Notes: a model not told the origin generated them from the letters alone. DNA of 16,450 nt from Candidatus Heimdallarchaeota archaeon (GCA_030603505.1 JAUVXQ010000017.1:1-16450), one strand, 5' to 3'. Counted from the stretch's first letter, positions 6,823 to 14,501 are shown. Numbers and translations are program-made.

Positions 6823-7734
6823 ATGATGGATGAACCAACAGTTGAGCAAAATAATATAGAGGAGATAGCTGTTGAGTTGAGTAAACTTCAAGAAGAAATC
6901 CAGATTCTCAAAAAAGAAAGAGATGAAAATAATACTCTAACAAAAGAAGCTTTAACAAAACGAAACGAAATCAACCAAGAGATAAGCCATCATTTGAAAA
7001 CGGCAAAGGAATACGTTTCTAAAAGAGATGAGACTAATACTCAAGTAAAAGAGTTGAAAGACAAAAGGAAAAAAGTTCAAGAAACTCTTAAAGAGAGCAG
7101 AATGGAACTTTCATCACTTTCTGAATCAGATGAAAAGATGGGTGAAAGTGAACTCAGAAAAAACAGAAAACAGATGCATAGGTTGAATGATCAAATCAAA
7201 AAGCTTGAATGGAACCTTCAAACTCAAATTTTATCGACAAATAAAGAGAAAGAGATAATTCAACAGTTAGAAAGTTTATCTGAGCAATTTAATGGAATCA
7301 CTAAAAAGGTTAATCTCTCTACAAAAGAAACTCAGCTGTGGCAGGTTATAAATTCTTCACAGAAGAAACTCCATGGTTTAAATCAACAAATAATTAATGC
7401 AGCAAAAGAATCTCAAATCTATCACAATTTAGGATCACAATCTTTTCAACAAGTAAATAAGCTCCGAAAAGATGCCAATGACTGGCATAATAAATTTTTA
7501 GTAACTAAAAAGAAAGCTGATCATCTTCACAGAGATTTCCTTTCCAAAGTACGACTCAGGCATGAATTAAGACAACAAATGAAAAATATCCAAAAACAGA
7601 TTAGGAAAGAAAGGAAAGATCAAATACAAAGTAATCTCGAGGTGAATGTTCAAAAGGCTTTTTTGAAGTATGAAGCAGGAGAAAATCTCTCATTGAGCGA
7701 GTTTCGTTTACTTGTTGAGAAGGGTTTGCTTTAA
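6823..7734 (+). CDS. Archaeal coiled-coil protein, COG1340 family
   Basis: Almost entirely coiled coil, rich in Lys, Glu, Gln and Asn, with heptad patterning from about residue 12 to 270 of 303. The N-terminal part has the repeated ERDE-NN / KRNEIN / KRDETN spacing and the C-terminus the KYEAGENLSLSEFRLLVEKGLL block (282-303), both of which I associate with archaeal COG1340. Its molecular function is unknown; some database entries label relatives phosphoserine phosphatase, which this sequence does not support because no HAD DxDx motif is seen. No signal peptide or membrane segment. ATG 6823 (or 6826) is chosen over TTG 6814 because of the TATA position. A T-run follows at 7777-7783. It converges with a second, unrelated coiled-coil gene. 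Confidence 0.85.
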   Translation: MMDEPTVEQNNIEEIAVELSKLQEEIQILKKERDENNTLTKEALTKRNEINQEISHHLKTAKEYVSKRDETNTQVKELKDKRKKVQETLKESRMELSSLSESDEKMGESELRKNRKQMHRLNDQIKKLEWNLQTQILSTNKEKEIIQQLESLSEQFNGITKKVNLSTKETQLWQVINSSQKKLHGLNQQIINAAKESQIYHNLGSQSFQQVNKLRKDANDWHNKFLVTKKKADHLHRDFLSKVRLRHELRQQMKNIQKQIRKERKDQIQSNLEVNVQKAFLKYEAGENLSLSEFRLLVEKGLL

Positions 7735-7776
7735 TACCTCCCCCCTTTATCTCAGAAGAAGTTATATCGAGTTAGA

Positions 7777-7783
7777 TTTTTTT
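7777..7783 (+). terminator. T-run after the coiled-coil gene
   Basis: Seven consecutive T residues 43 nt after the COG1340 stop, on the transcript strand, the simple signal archaeal RNA polymerase uses for intrinsic termination. No GC hairpin precedes it, as is usual in archaea. Confidence 0.4.
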
Positions 7784-7804
7784 AAATGGCCATATCACAA
7801 GTAT

Positions 7805-7821
7805 CCTTACTTTAAGTAGGG
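7805..7821. repeat. Palindrome between convergent coiled-coil genes
   Basis: CCTTACTTTAAGTAGGG is an 8-bp near-perfect palindrome around a central T (one G:T mismatch), ending 5 bp before the stop of the minus-strand coiled-coil gene. It may act as a hairpin at the 3' end of either transcript. Confidence 0.3.
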
Positions 7822-7826
7822 TTAGC

Positions 7827-9044
7827 TTATTCAAATATTAGAGAAATTAACTGATCCGTAAAATCAAGAACTCTTTTTTCAATAGTTTCTTTTGCTGTAG
7901 CAATTTTTCTCCCTACTTGTTCTAATTCTCTTCGAAGAGGTAGAGTAATTCTGTCTATATCAATTTTGAGATTGTCAATTTCCTTTTCATATCTTTTTAT
8001 CTTGACATCTATTTCCATTTCTCTGAATTTATCGTTTATTGCATCATTTTGTTGTATCAAGAATTTTGCTCTTTGTTGGAATTTTAGCAACTCATCGTTT
8101 AATATTTCATCTATGTTTTCATAAGCTCTCTTAAGTTTATCTTTCTTCATTTGAATAGCTGGAAGAGTGCTGCTTTCTTTAAGAGTGTTCAATATAGCCT
8201 TTAAACCTCTATAACCATCTGATTCTCTTATTAAAACTCCTAAAGGATCTTTTATCAAATTTTTTAGTGTTTCTTTGTCATAGTTATCGATTTCTATTTT
8301 CTTTGATTCTGCTGCTTTAATCACTTTATTTGAGAGTTTCTTAATTTCTGATACTTTATTTGATAGAATAATTTCGATTTTTTCTAATTCGTTCTTATTC
8401 TGTTCAAATTGCACAAAACCAGGATGATCTTTGAGTTCTTTTAGCACATCATTCTTTTCTTCAACTATTTTTGTTAATCTCATAATATCTTCTGAGTGTG
8501 AATTAATTTCTTTATTCAACTCAGTTCTACGTTGAACATTGATTTGCAATTCTTCGATATCATCGATGACTCTTTCATATTTTATGATTTCAGAATAATG
8601 TACCATTGTCTTATTTTCAAACTTGTGGACTTCTTCTTTTAATCTCCCTAGAACTCGATCAAGATTCTTTACTTTGTCTTTGTAAGAGCGGTCTCTTTTT
8701 AACCATGAAAGGTATTTAGAGAGGATATTCATATATGTAGCAATTTGATTTTTACATATATTATTGTATTCTTCAATTTTGTAGTAAGTTACTGCTTTTG
8801 GTGGTTCTATTTTTTCAAATATTTCAATTGTTTTATTAAAAATTGTTGTGGCATAATTATGGTACACATCAGGGTCTTTAATATCTGAGTAGTCAAACCT
8901 GTGAGCTGCTGTTATTAAATCTTCAATTTTATTATGAATTGTTCTTATATTTTTATGAGCATTATTTCTGTAACTTGCTAGAGTTGAAGATATCTGTTTA
9001 TTAAACCAGTTTAATGCATCGCTTAATAGCAACTTTTGAGTCAT
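7827..9044 (-). CDS. Large coiled-coil protein of unknown function
   Basis: I do not recognise a family. From ATG 9044 the protein is 405 aa: an N-terminal helical part with conserved-looking aromatic residues (ALNWFNKQ, AAHRFDYSD, KIEPPKAVTYYKIEEY), a coiled coil from about residue 125 to 250, a non-coiled interruption holding KDPLGVLIRESDGYRGLKAI, then a second coiled coil (roughly 300-390) and a hydrophobic end (DFTDQLISLIFE). No Walker motifs, so it is not a complete SMC or Rad50 ATPase. The open frame continues upstream to 9329, but that extension lies opposite the conserved N-terminus of DUF371, so I reject it. AGGT about 10 nt before ATG 9044 is a weak SD. A TTG at 9158 would add a short hydrophobic N-terminus (TFSFISFLLL) without overlapping DUF371 and cannot be excluded. 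Confidence 0.65.
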   Translation of the reverse strand: MTQKLLLSDALNWFNKQISSTLASYRNNAHKNIRTIHNKIEDLITAAHRFDYSDIKDPDVYHNYATTIFNKTIEIFEKIEPPKAVTYYKIEEYNNICKNQIATYMNILSKYLSWLKRDRSYKDKVKNLDRVLGRLKEEVHKFENKTMVHYSEIIKYERVIDDIEELQINVQRRTELNKEINSHSEDIMRLTKIVEEKNDVLKELKDHPGFVQFEQNKNELEKIEIILSNKVSEIKKLSNKVIKAAESKKIEIDNYDKETLKNLIKDPLGVLIRESDGYRGLKAILNTLKESSTLPAIQMKKDKLKRAYENIDEILNDELLKFQQRAKFLIQQNDAINDKFREMEIDVKIKRYEKEIDNLKIDIDRITLPLRRELEQVGRKIATAKETIEKRVLDFTDQLISLIFE

Positions 9045-9140
9045 TGGTGTATACCTGTCAAGGAAATTATCTGCAGTTTGTTTTTTAATATTTTGATGGA
9101 ATAGTTTGAAAAAAACTTTTCTTTTCAAGAGCAAAAAAGA

Positions 9141-9148
9141 AATAAAAG
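9141..9148 (+). promoter_or_regulatory. TATA-like element of the DUF371 gene
   Basis: AATAAAAG centred about 25 nt before ATG 9169, which would make the DUF371 message leaderless and supports that Met as the start rather than the longer frame beginning at 9106. Confidence 0.4.
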
Positions 9149-9168
9149 AAAATGTCAAAAGAAGAACT

Positions 9169-9618
9169 ATGAAATCTTTTTCTTTCTTTTGTAAAGGCCA
9201 TGAAAAAGTACTAGGAACGCATAAAACAACTATTGAAATTACTACAGATACGGATTTATCATTAAAAGGAGATTGTATAATAGGAATAAATGCTAGCAGT
9301 TCTCTAAGTGTTCTACCTGAAACTATCAAAAATTCTATTAGGAGCTTAAATGCTGAAATTGTTCTCCTAATTGAGGTGGATAAATATTGTGAAAAAATAC
9401 TAGGAAAAGGTCATCCTAATCTATTATTATCCGATAAAAGAGCAATAATAGTAAGAAAAAGTAATTTTGTATGCCCTAGAACTTTGATGATAAACGCAGA
9501 TAAGTCTGCAAGTCAACTTTCAAGAGAAATGATTGATAAAATGACAAATCCCGAAATGGAAATGAAAGTTACAATAGAAATCTACAGAGGAGAAACCTCA
9601 ACTTCTAAACAGACATGA
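9169..9618 (+). CDS. DUF371 (COG2090) conserved archaeal protein
   Basis: Compact 149-aa protein of the archaeal DUF371 family; its function is unknown to me. Recognised by KGHEKVLGTHKTTIEITTD (9-27), GDCIIGI (34-40), GKGHPNLLLSD (79-89), VRKSNFVCPRTLMINADKSA (95-114) and the helix QLSREMID (116-123), all with the family spacing. The open frame extends up to 9106, but its first 21 residues (Lys-rich, low complexity) precede the family N-terminus and the TATA-like box lies inside them, so ATG 9169 is preferred. The last 12 residues lie in the 37-bp tail-to-tail overlap with trm5. Divergent from the coiled-coil gene with about 124 bp between starts. Confidence 0.88.
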   Translation: MKSFSFFCKGHEKVLGTHKTTIEITTDTDLSLKGDCIIGINASSSLSVLPETIKNSIRSLNAEIVLLIEVDKYCEKILGKGHPNLLLSDKRAIIVRKSNFVCPRTLMINADKSASQLSREMIDKMTNPEMEMKVTIEIYRGETSTSKQT

Positions 9619-10649
9619 ATTTCTCTTGGAGCGCTTTCTCTTATTTTATGAAAATTCACAATTTTACTTATTTTCCACGCGTTTCTCTTTAAACCATCTT
9701 CAAGTATTTGTTGAGTTTCCTTCTCAGCATTTTCTGCATTAACAAAATGGTAGAAGTAAAGGATTCCTCCTGGTAGAATTATATTACACATAACATCAAG
9801 AAAATTATGTGAATGGCTAGGAAGATTCATTATAATTCGGTTTGTTTTAGGTATTTCGTTTATAATTTCTCTACAATCATTATTTATTGGAATAATTTTT
9901 CCTTTGAGTTTATTGATTTTTATGGATTCTTCCAAACATTCAATAGCTCTTTGGTTAATATCGATCGCATAGATAGTTACATCATGTTTTTTTGCAATGT
10001 GAAGGGGGAAAGCTCCAACACCTGTAAATAAATCTGCGATTATCTCCCGATTTTTACAACTTAAAGCAACACGATGGTGCTCATTTCCAAGACGAGGGCT
10101 AAAATAAGCATCACAAATATCAACATATAATTTGATTCCGTGTTCTGTATGAAGAGTACAACATTTTTTTTCTCCTGTTAAGAAATCTAATTCTCTTATT
10201 CTTTTTTGACCTGAAACTGGAGATGCTTTTCTATATATGGTTTTTACTGAAGAAATAATAGACAATAATTCCATTCCAATTATTTTTTTATATGCTGTTA
10301 TTTCTGGTGGAATATCAATTACGACTATGTCTCCAATCACATCATAAGATTTTGGTACGAACATTTGGAGATTCTCTGGAATTATATCTTCTAAAGCTTC
10401 TTGTAAATTATTGGGTGATTTTTGAATTTTTAAAAAAGTAAACTCCCCAATTTCAAGATTGACTTTTTCATGAAAACTTGATAGCAGCTTTTCAGCTTCT
10501 TTCATAGCAAGAACTATTGGAATAATCAAATTTTCCTCCTCTCTTATGAATGCTAAAGAATGGTCAATCACTCCAAGCGAAATTAGTTTTTTACGCATGA
10601 TTTCAGCTTGAGAGTAAGGAATACGAATTCCACAAGTAACAGCTTTCAT
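9582..10649 (-). CDS. trm5: tRNA (guanine37-N1)-methyltransferase, Trm5 family
   Basis: SAM-dependent methyltransferase making m1G37 next to the anticodon of tRNAs reading CNN and UNN-type codons, which prevents frameshifting; in archaea the same m1G37 on tRNA-Phe starts wyosine synthesis. Visible in order: Trm5-type N-terminal D1 domain (about 1-60, CGIRIPYSQAEIMRKKL), SYDVIGDIVVIDIPPE (101-116), RKASPVSGQKRIRELDFLTG (140-159), EHGIKLYVDICDAYFSPRLG (169-188) with the conserved Arg186, SAM-binding ADLFTGVGAFPLHIAK (205-220), acidic loop AIDINQRAIE (228-237), and the family-specific NLPSHSHNFLD (275-285). Length of 355 aa with D1 fits the longer archaeal Trm5. ATG 10649 lies about 25 nt after a TTAAAAG TATA-like box, implying leaderless translation. 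Its final strand (HVCLEVEV) is encoded opposite the end of DUF371. Confidence 0.92.
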   Translation of the reverse strand: MKAVTCGIRIPYSQAEIMRKKLISLGVIDHSLAFIREEENLIIPIVLAMKEAEKLLSSFHEKVNLEIGEFTFLKIQKSPNNLQEALEDIIPENLQMFVPKSYDVIGDIVVIDIPPEITAYKKIIGMELLSIISSVKTIYRKASPVSGQKRIRELDFLTGEKKCCTLHTEHGIKLYVDICDAYFSPRLGNEHHRVALSCKNREIIADLFTGVGAFPLHIAKKHDVTIYAIDINQRAIECLEESIKINKLKGKIIPINNDCREIINEIPKTNRIIMNLPSHSHNFLDVMCNIILPGGILYFYHFVNAENAEKETQQILEDGLKRNAWKISKIVNFHKIRESAPREIHVCLEVEVSPL

Positions 10650-10689
10650 TAATTAACGTCACGAAGGAAGCTTTTAAGAGTTATTTTTT

Positions 10690-10697
10690 TGTATAAG
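10690..10697 (+). promoter_or_regulatory. TATA box of the longin-like gene
   Basis: TGTATAAG inside the 84-bp divergent gap between trm5 and the longin-like gene, centred about 40 nt before the TTG start at 10734, predicting a short leader of about 13 nt. Confidence 0.45.
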
Positions 10698-10733
10698 AAA
10701 CAAAACAAAGATAATTAGTGATGTGGCTGTTAA

Positions 10734-11660
10734 TTGGTAAAAGCTATTTTGATATTGAAGAAGAGTGGTTCTTGTCGATATTATCGTGTTTACAATGATG
10801 AGTGGAGAAAGGATGATATACAGGTAGGAATTGTAAGCTATTTAACCGCTATCACTTCAATTATCACAGAATTGGGCGAAACATCACCAAAATATTTAGA
10901 GTTTGAAGATTTCGATATTATTTGTGAAACAAAGAACGATTATATTTTGGCTATTGTAAAAGATCAACATACAAATCAATCAGTTGTAAAAAGAGTGAAG
11001 AATGAATTCAAAAACAACTTTCGTCCTTTAGTAAATGAAGATGATCTCAATAGCCTGTTAGCTGAAGAATCATTCCTTTTAAAAGAACAAAAATATATCT
11101 CTAGATTTGCTAGACATTTAAATTTAATTATAAATAAACGTGTTAACCTGGAAACGGAAATTGCTGTGGAAAGCAAAGATGAAGACAGCGATGTTCTATT
11201 GATTAGTGACGTTGACTTACTTATAGCTACAAGTTCAGGGCAACCAGTATATATGATGACTACACTTTTGTTACCTTATGATGCAGTACTTTTTTCTTCT
11301 TTCGTATCCGCAATATTAGATTTAGGGCAACTTATAGGGATAGGTAAATTAAAAAAAATAGAGGGAGAAAAGTTAACCATTTATTTCAAAGTAATCCAAA
11401 AAGCTTTTGCTATTGTTATTACCCAGAATAAAAACCAGAAGAAAGCCTATCAAAAATTTGCAGAATTTGTTGCTGAAGTTTGCAATGATTGGTTAAGTTT
11501 TGATAGTGATGGAATCGAAGGAGCATTTGAGATTTTTGAGAATAGAAAGCAATTTGAACAGATGCTTCAAATAATCTTGGACTCAGAAACTTGGGAAAAG
11601 CACCTGATAAAGGAGCAAGAAAGAGAGATAATAGCTGTACAAACTATAGAAAATTTTTAG
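10734..11660 (+). CDS. Probable tandem longin-like domain protein, possible small-GTPase regulator
   Basis: 308 aa, no signal peptide or membrane segment. Residues 1-100 read like a longin/adaptin-type fold: strand AILILKKSG, YYRVY, helix VGIVSYLTAITSIITELG, strand EFEDFDIICETK, strand DYILAIVKDQ, then a helix running to NEFKNNFRPLV. Residues about 150-270 repeat the plan: DVDLLIATSSGQPVYMM, helix VLFSSFVSAILDLGQLIG, IGKLKKIEGEKLTIYFKV, AFAIVITQNKN and a long helix. The repeat of 'strand, Gly-turn, strand, ILxxFxSAI helix' suggests two longin-like domains. Tandem longin proteins in eukaryotes (Mon1-Ccz1, HPS1-HPS4) are Rab exchange factors; longin domains occur in Asgard archaea. The assignment is my inference from the pattern. 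The start must be TTG 10734 or a later TTG, as TAA directly precedes it. Confidence 0.55.
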   Translation: MVKAILILKKSGSCRYYRVYNDEWRKDDIQVGIVSYLTAITSIITELGETSPKYLEFEDFDIICETKNDYILAIVKDQHTNQSVVKRVKNEFKNNFRPLVNEDDLNSLLAEESFLLKEQKYISRFARHLNLIINKRVNLETEIAVESKDEDSDVLLISDVDLLIATSSGQPVYMMTTLLLPYDAVLFSSFVSAILDLGQLIGIGKLKKIEGEKLTIYFKVIQKAFAIVITQNKNQKKAYQKFAEFVAEVCNDWLSFDSDGIEGAFEIFENRKQFEQMLQIILDSETWEKHLIKEQEREIIAVQTIENF

Positions 11661-11750
11661 GTTTCTAAGAAAGACATATATTATAAGTGTGGTAATATAA
11701 TACACAAAAACAGACATTTAATGAATAGGATTAATTAGAAGGGTCATTCA

Positions 11751-12722
11751 ATGAATTCATTTATTAAGAAATTCATTCTTATAAGTATTCTATTATCTAC
11801 GTGCTTTTTATTAACTGATTTCAGTACAATAACAAAAAGTAAATCTCTTTCTGACAATGTTAATATTTATTCTCAAAACAAATTTTTAGTTGAACATGAA
11901 GCGATAATTATACTATCCGATGACGATATGATATCTTATAATTTCCCTGGGAATGGAACAAAAGAAGATCCTTATATTATTGAAAATTATAATATAACAA
12001 CTACATATAATAATGCAATAACCGTTTCTACAACTACACTATCAATAATTATACGCAACTGTTATCTTTCAGGACATTCTTATGGAATATATATTAGTAA
12101 TGCAAAATATGACACCGTTGAAATCATGAATAATACTTGTAACAATAATTTAGTTAATGGAATAAACATTCATTACACTTCTCGAACTGTAGTAAAGAAT
12201 AACACATGTACAAATAACACAAAGGGAATGTATTTTATTTATGGTAATGAAGCTATTGTATCAAATAATAATTGTTCAGGTAACAGTGATTATGGTTTGC
12301 AATTTTTACACTGTGATGCGGGATTAATAACCAGCAATATATTACAAAACAATGGTGGATATGGTTTGTATCTAGCTCAAGATGTTGATTATCACGTGGT
12401 ACACCATAATAGATTTGTTGATAACAATAAGGGAGGAGAATCACAAGGTTATGACAATGGTGAAGGAAATATTTGGTATGATGTTTTATCTTCTGAAGGT
12501 AATTATTGGTCAGATTGGTCAGGTATAAACTATTATAATATAGACGGATCTGCTGGAAAAACTGATAAATATCCTCTTGATGAAGATGGCATTTCTCCAA
12601 CTGTTACAACAGAAACAAGCACGACATCAGAGGTGACTATTTATTTTATGCTTGATTTTATAGTAATAATTTTAGTAGTACTAAGGAGAATGATAAGAAA
12701 CCAAAGGTTATTTTTGAAATAA
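11751..12722 (+). CDS. NosD-like parallel beta-helix surface protein with signal peptide and C-terminal anchor
   Basis: Secretory signal at the N-terminus (KK at 6-7 then the hydrophobic run ILISILLSTCFLLT, with cleavage expected before about residue 35). Then FPGNGTKEDPYIIENYNIT (65-83), the typical opening of archaeal NosD/periplasmic copper-binding-type beta-helix domains, followed by coils rich in Asn with recurrent GIYI, NNTC, GINI and GLYL rungs (about 90-240) and the closing NIWYDVLSSEGNYWSDWSG (240-258). A Thr/Ser linker (284-294) leads to a membrane segment (IYFMLDFIVIILVVL, 297-311) and a basic tail RRMIRNQRLFLK. So it is probably displayed outside the cell, held by its C-terminal helix. 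The ligand is unknown; right-handed beta-helices often bind polysaccharide. Asn-x-Thr/Ser sites are many, suggesting N-glycosylation. ATG 11751 follows an AT-rich promoter region. Confidence 0.82.
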   Translation: MNSFIKKFILISILLSTCFLLTDFSTITKSKSLSDNVNIYSQNKFLVEHEAIIILSDDDMISYNFPGNGTKEDPYIIENYNITTTYNNAITVSTTTLSIIIRNCYLSGHSYGIYISNAKYDTVEIMNNTCNNNLVNGINIHYTSRTVVKNNTCTNNTKGMYFIYGNEAIVSNNNCSGNSDYGLQFLHCDAGLITSNILQNNGGYGLYLAQDVDYHVVHHNRFVDNNKGGESQGYDNGEGNIWYDVLSSEGNYWSDWSGINYYNIDGSAGKTDKYPLDEDGISPTVTTETSTTSEVTIYFMLDFIVIILVVLRRMIRNQRLFLK

Positions 12723-12731
12723 ATTGAGATA

Positions 12732-12841
12732 TGGCGAGCCATGCCGGATTTGAACCGGCGACCGACGGATTACTCTACGAGATGATTTTCAGCTAATCTT
12801 GTTTAAGAGTCCGCTGCTCTACCTAGCTGAGCCAATGGCCC
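12732..12841 (-). tRNA. tRNA-Lys(CUU) with a 33-nt intron at 37/38 and encoded CCA
   Basis: On the minus strand from 12841: acceptor GGGCCAT pairs with ATGGCTC (one G-U), then discriminator G73 (12735) and encoded CCA (12734-12732). D stem GCTC/GAGC with AGCTAGGTA loop; anticodon stem GCGGA/TCCGT; anticodon loop CTCTTA then A38, anticodon CTT; variable CGGTC; T stem GCCGG/CCGGC with TTCAAAT loop. The GGGCC acceptor and G73 agree with archaeal tRNA-Lys. Exon 1 is 12841-12804, the intron 12803-12771, exon 2 12770-12732. It reads AAG codons. It lies opposite in strand to both neighbours. Confidence 0.93.
12771..12803 (-). other. Archaeal tRNA intron with canonical bulge-helix-bulge
   Basis: 33-nt intron after A37. 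The four-base helix CUCU (loop 32-35) with AGAG near the intron 3' end is flanked by two 3-nt bulges, both UAA, each cut as UA|A; outside the helix lie the anticodon stem on one side and an intron stem (ACAAGAU with AUCUCGU, one A-C mismatch) on the other. This is the standard substrate of the archaeal splicing endonuclease. Confidence 0.88.
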
Positions 12842-12996
12842 TTTTTTCTTGAACAATTGCCCTAAATCTATCGTTCATTCATCTCTCCCTTCCATTTTTT
12901 AATAAAACTTTCGTTTTCAAACTTACATTTTTAAATAATTCTACTAAGTAAGTAGTTAACGGATTGTATATTGAGTGATATAAGGAAGTTGTATAA

Positions 12997-14400
12997 TTGA
13001 AAGCTCTTGAATTTTTTAACAATACAAGAAAAGAATGTTTAGATGACTTGTTTGATTTTATTAGAATTCCAAGCGTTACAAGAGATCGAAATGCAGTAAA
13101 GGAAGCCGCAGACTGGTTGATGAATCGTTTGAAGAAAACAGCTGATTATGCAGAATTACTAGATACTGTGGGAAATCCTGTTGTTCTCGCCAAATGGGAT
13201 CCTCAAAACGATAACAACATTCATCAAAAAGTACCGTGTATATTATTTTATGGTCATTATGATGTCCAACCTCCCGAACCTCTTGACAAATGGATTTCAC
13301 CTCCCTTTGAGCCTGAAATAAGGGATGGAAGGATTTATGCAAGGGGTGTAGGGGATAATAAAGGACAACTTTTTGCTAATCTTCGTGCTATCGAATGTAT
13401 TCATCAATCTAATGAGCTGGGTGTTAGAGTAATATTTGTTTTCGATGGAGAAGAAGAATTAGGTTCACCAAATCTTGAAAAAGCCTTAGAAAAAAAATCT
13501 GAACTCTTTAAAGATGTAGATCTAGTTATTGTTTCTGATGGTCCAGCTGATCCAACTTGGAAACCCACTTTAGAATTTGGAGCTAGAGGAATTCAAACAA
13601 TACAAATAAATCTACAAAGCGCTAATGACGATGTACATTCAGGTAATTTTGGTGGCATCCAGCCCAACCCAATGTGGGATTTAATTTCGATTTTAAAAAC
13701 AATGAGAAATGATGGTGGTAAATGTTTAATCGAAGGTTTTTATGATGATGTCTTTACTCCTTCAAAAGAAGCTCTAGACGCTGCAAAAGCGTTGAATCGA
13801 AATCCAGAGGTATATAAACGACAATTAGGAATAGATTATTTTGGAGAGGAATTAGATCAACCTCTGTCGCATAGAGTAATGTTCAGACCCACATTTAACA
13901 TTAGAGGTATTCAATCTGGAAGTGTAAGAGGAAAAGCTAAAACGATTATACCAAAAGATGCAGTTGTTGAAATAGATGTACGATTAGTTCCTAATCAAAC
14001 TCCAGAAAAGATAGAAAAGTTATTTCTGGCACATTTAGGTAAAATTAGACAAAAATCAGAGAGAATGGCAGCTGTTATTGATAGATGTGAAACAAAGTTT
14101 GGAGCTAGTTTTTATCCAATGTTTACATCCTTAGAACTTCAATGGACAAAAATTTTAGAAGAATCTATTGAAGAAGGTTTTCAAGAAAAATCATTGAAGG
14201 TTCCCCTTGCAGGAGGGAGTTTACCTTTATATTCTCTATACAAAGTTATAGAAAAACCAATGTACATTATACCATATGCTCAACCAGATGAAGCAAACCA
14301 TGCTCCAAATGAGAATCTAATGGTGGAATGGTTTGAAAAAGGAGTAAAAACTAGTATTATTTTATTAAGAAGATTAGGGAAAGAAGAAATAGAGAAGTAG
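12997..14400 (+). CDS. M20-family metallopeptidase (dipeptidase/ArgE-DapE-CPG2 type)
   Basis: Di-zinc or di-manganese cytoplasmic peptidase of the Dug1/carnosinase-like branch, probably cleaving dipeptides or related amides. Visible: first metal motif FYGHYDVQPPE (84-94) with His87 and Asp89, bridging Asp120 in GVGDNKGQ, catalytic/metal Glu153-Glu154 in GEEELGSP, Asp181 in VSDGP, the lid-domain DDVHSGNFGG (211-220) whose His stabilises the transition state, NIRGIQSGSVRGKAKTIIP (301-319), and last metal ligand His435 in NHAPNE. Length of 467 aa is typical and all metal ligands are present. No signal peptide. The start is TTG 12997: AAGGAAG (12982-12988) gives 8-nt spacing, and the next in-frame ATG is Met42, well inside the conserved N-terminal helix. 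It stands 101 bp before the SDR gene on the same strand. Confidence 0.93.
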   Translation: MKALEFFNNTRKECLDDLFDFIRIPSVTRDRNAVKEAADWLMNRLKKTADYAELLDTVGNPVVLAKWDPQNDNNIHQKVPCILFYGHYDVQPPEPLDKWISPPFEPEIRDGRIYARGVGDNKGQLFANLRAIECIHQSNELGVRVIFVFDGEEELGSPNLEKALEKKSELFKDVDLVIVSDGPADPTWKPTLEFGARGIQTIQINLQSANDDVHSGNFGGIQPNPMWDLISILKTMRNDGGKCLIEGFYDDVFTPSKEALDAAKALNRNPEVYKRQLGIDYFGEELDQPLSHRVMFRPTFNIRGIQSGSVRGKAKTIIPKDAVVEIDVRLVPNQTPEKIEKLFLAHLGKIRQKSERMAAVIDRCETKFGASFYPMFTSLELQWTKILEESIEEGFQEKSLKVPLAGGSLPLYSLYKVIEKPMYIIPYAQPDEANHAPNENLMVEWFEKGVKTSIILLRRLGKEEIEK

Positions 14401-14501
14401 CTTATTTATGTAATATTTACTGTCTTTGATATAATCCTATTATATTCCTTTCTCTTTTTGCAATCCTAAAAGGATATTAAGAAGTTCAAAACTTAAAGCA
14501 T

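Noticed and set aside
6823..7734. Annotation of the COG1340 protein as phosphoserine phosphatase
   Set aside because: No HAD-type DxDx(T/V) or other catalytic motif is present; the protein is coiled coil throughout.
9045..9329. N-terminal extension of the minus-strand coiled-coil protein
   Set aside because: It lies opposite the conserved beginning of DUF371 and across the shared promoter region; ATG 9044 gives a sensible protein.
10721..10800. ATG 10721 opening a short frame over the start of the longin-like gene
   Set aside because: It ends after about 25 codons in a different frame and shows no protein-like conservation; I saw no evidence of a leader peptide beyond this.
12253..12600. 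His/Tyr-rich minus-strand open frame inside the NosD-like gene
   Set aside because: Composition is the complement of the Asn-rich beta-helix rungs; no start context or domain.
11751..12722. Short direct repeats (NNTC, GIYI-type) as a DNA repeat array or CRISPR
   Set aside because: They are degenerate coils of a beta-helix protein, not identical DNA repeats with spacers.
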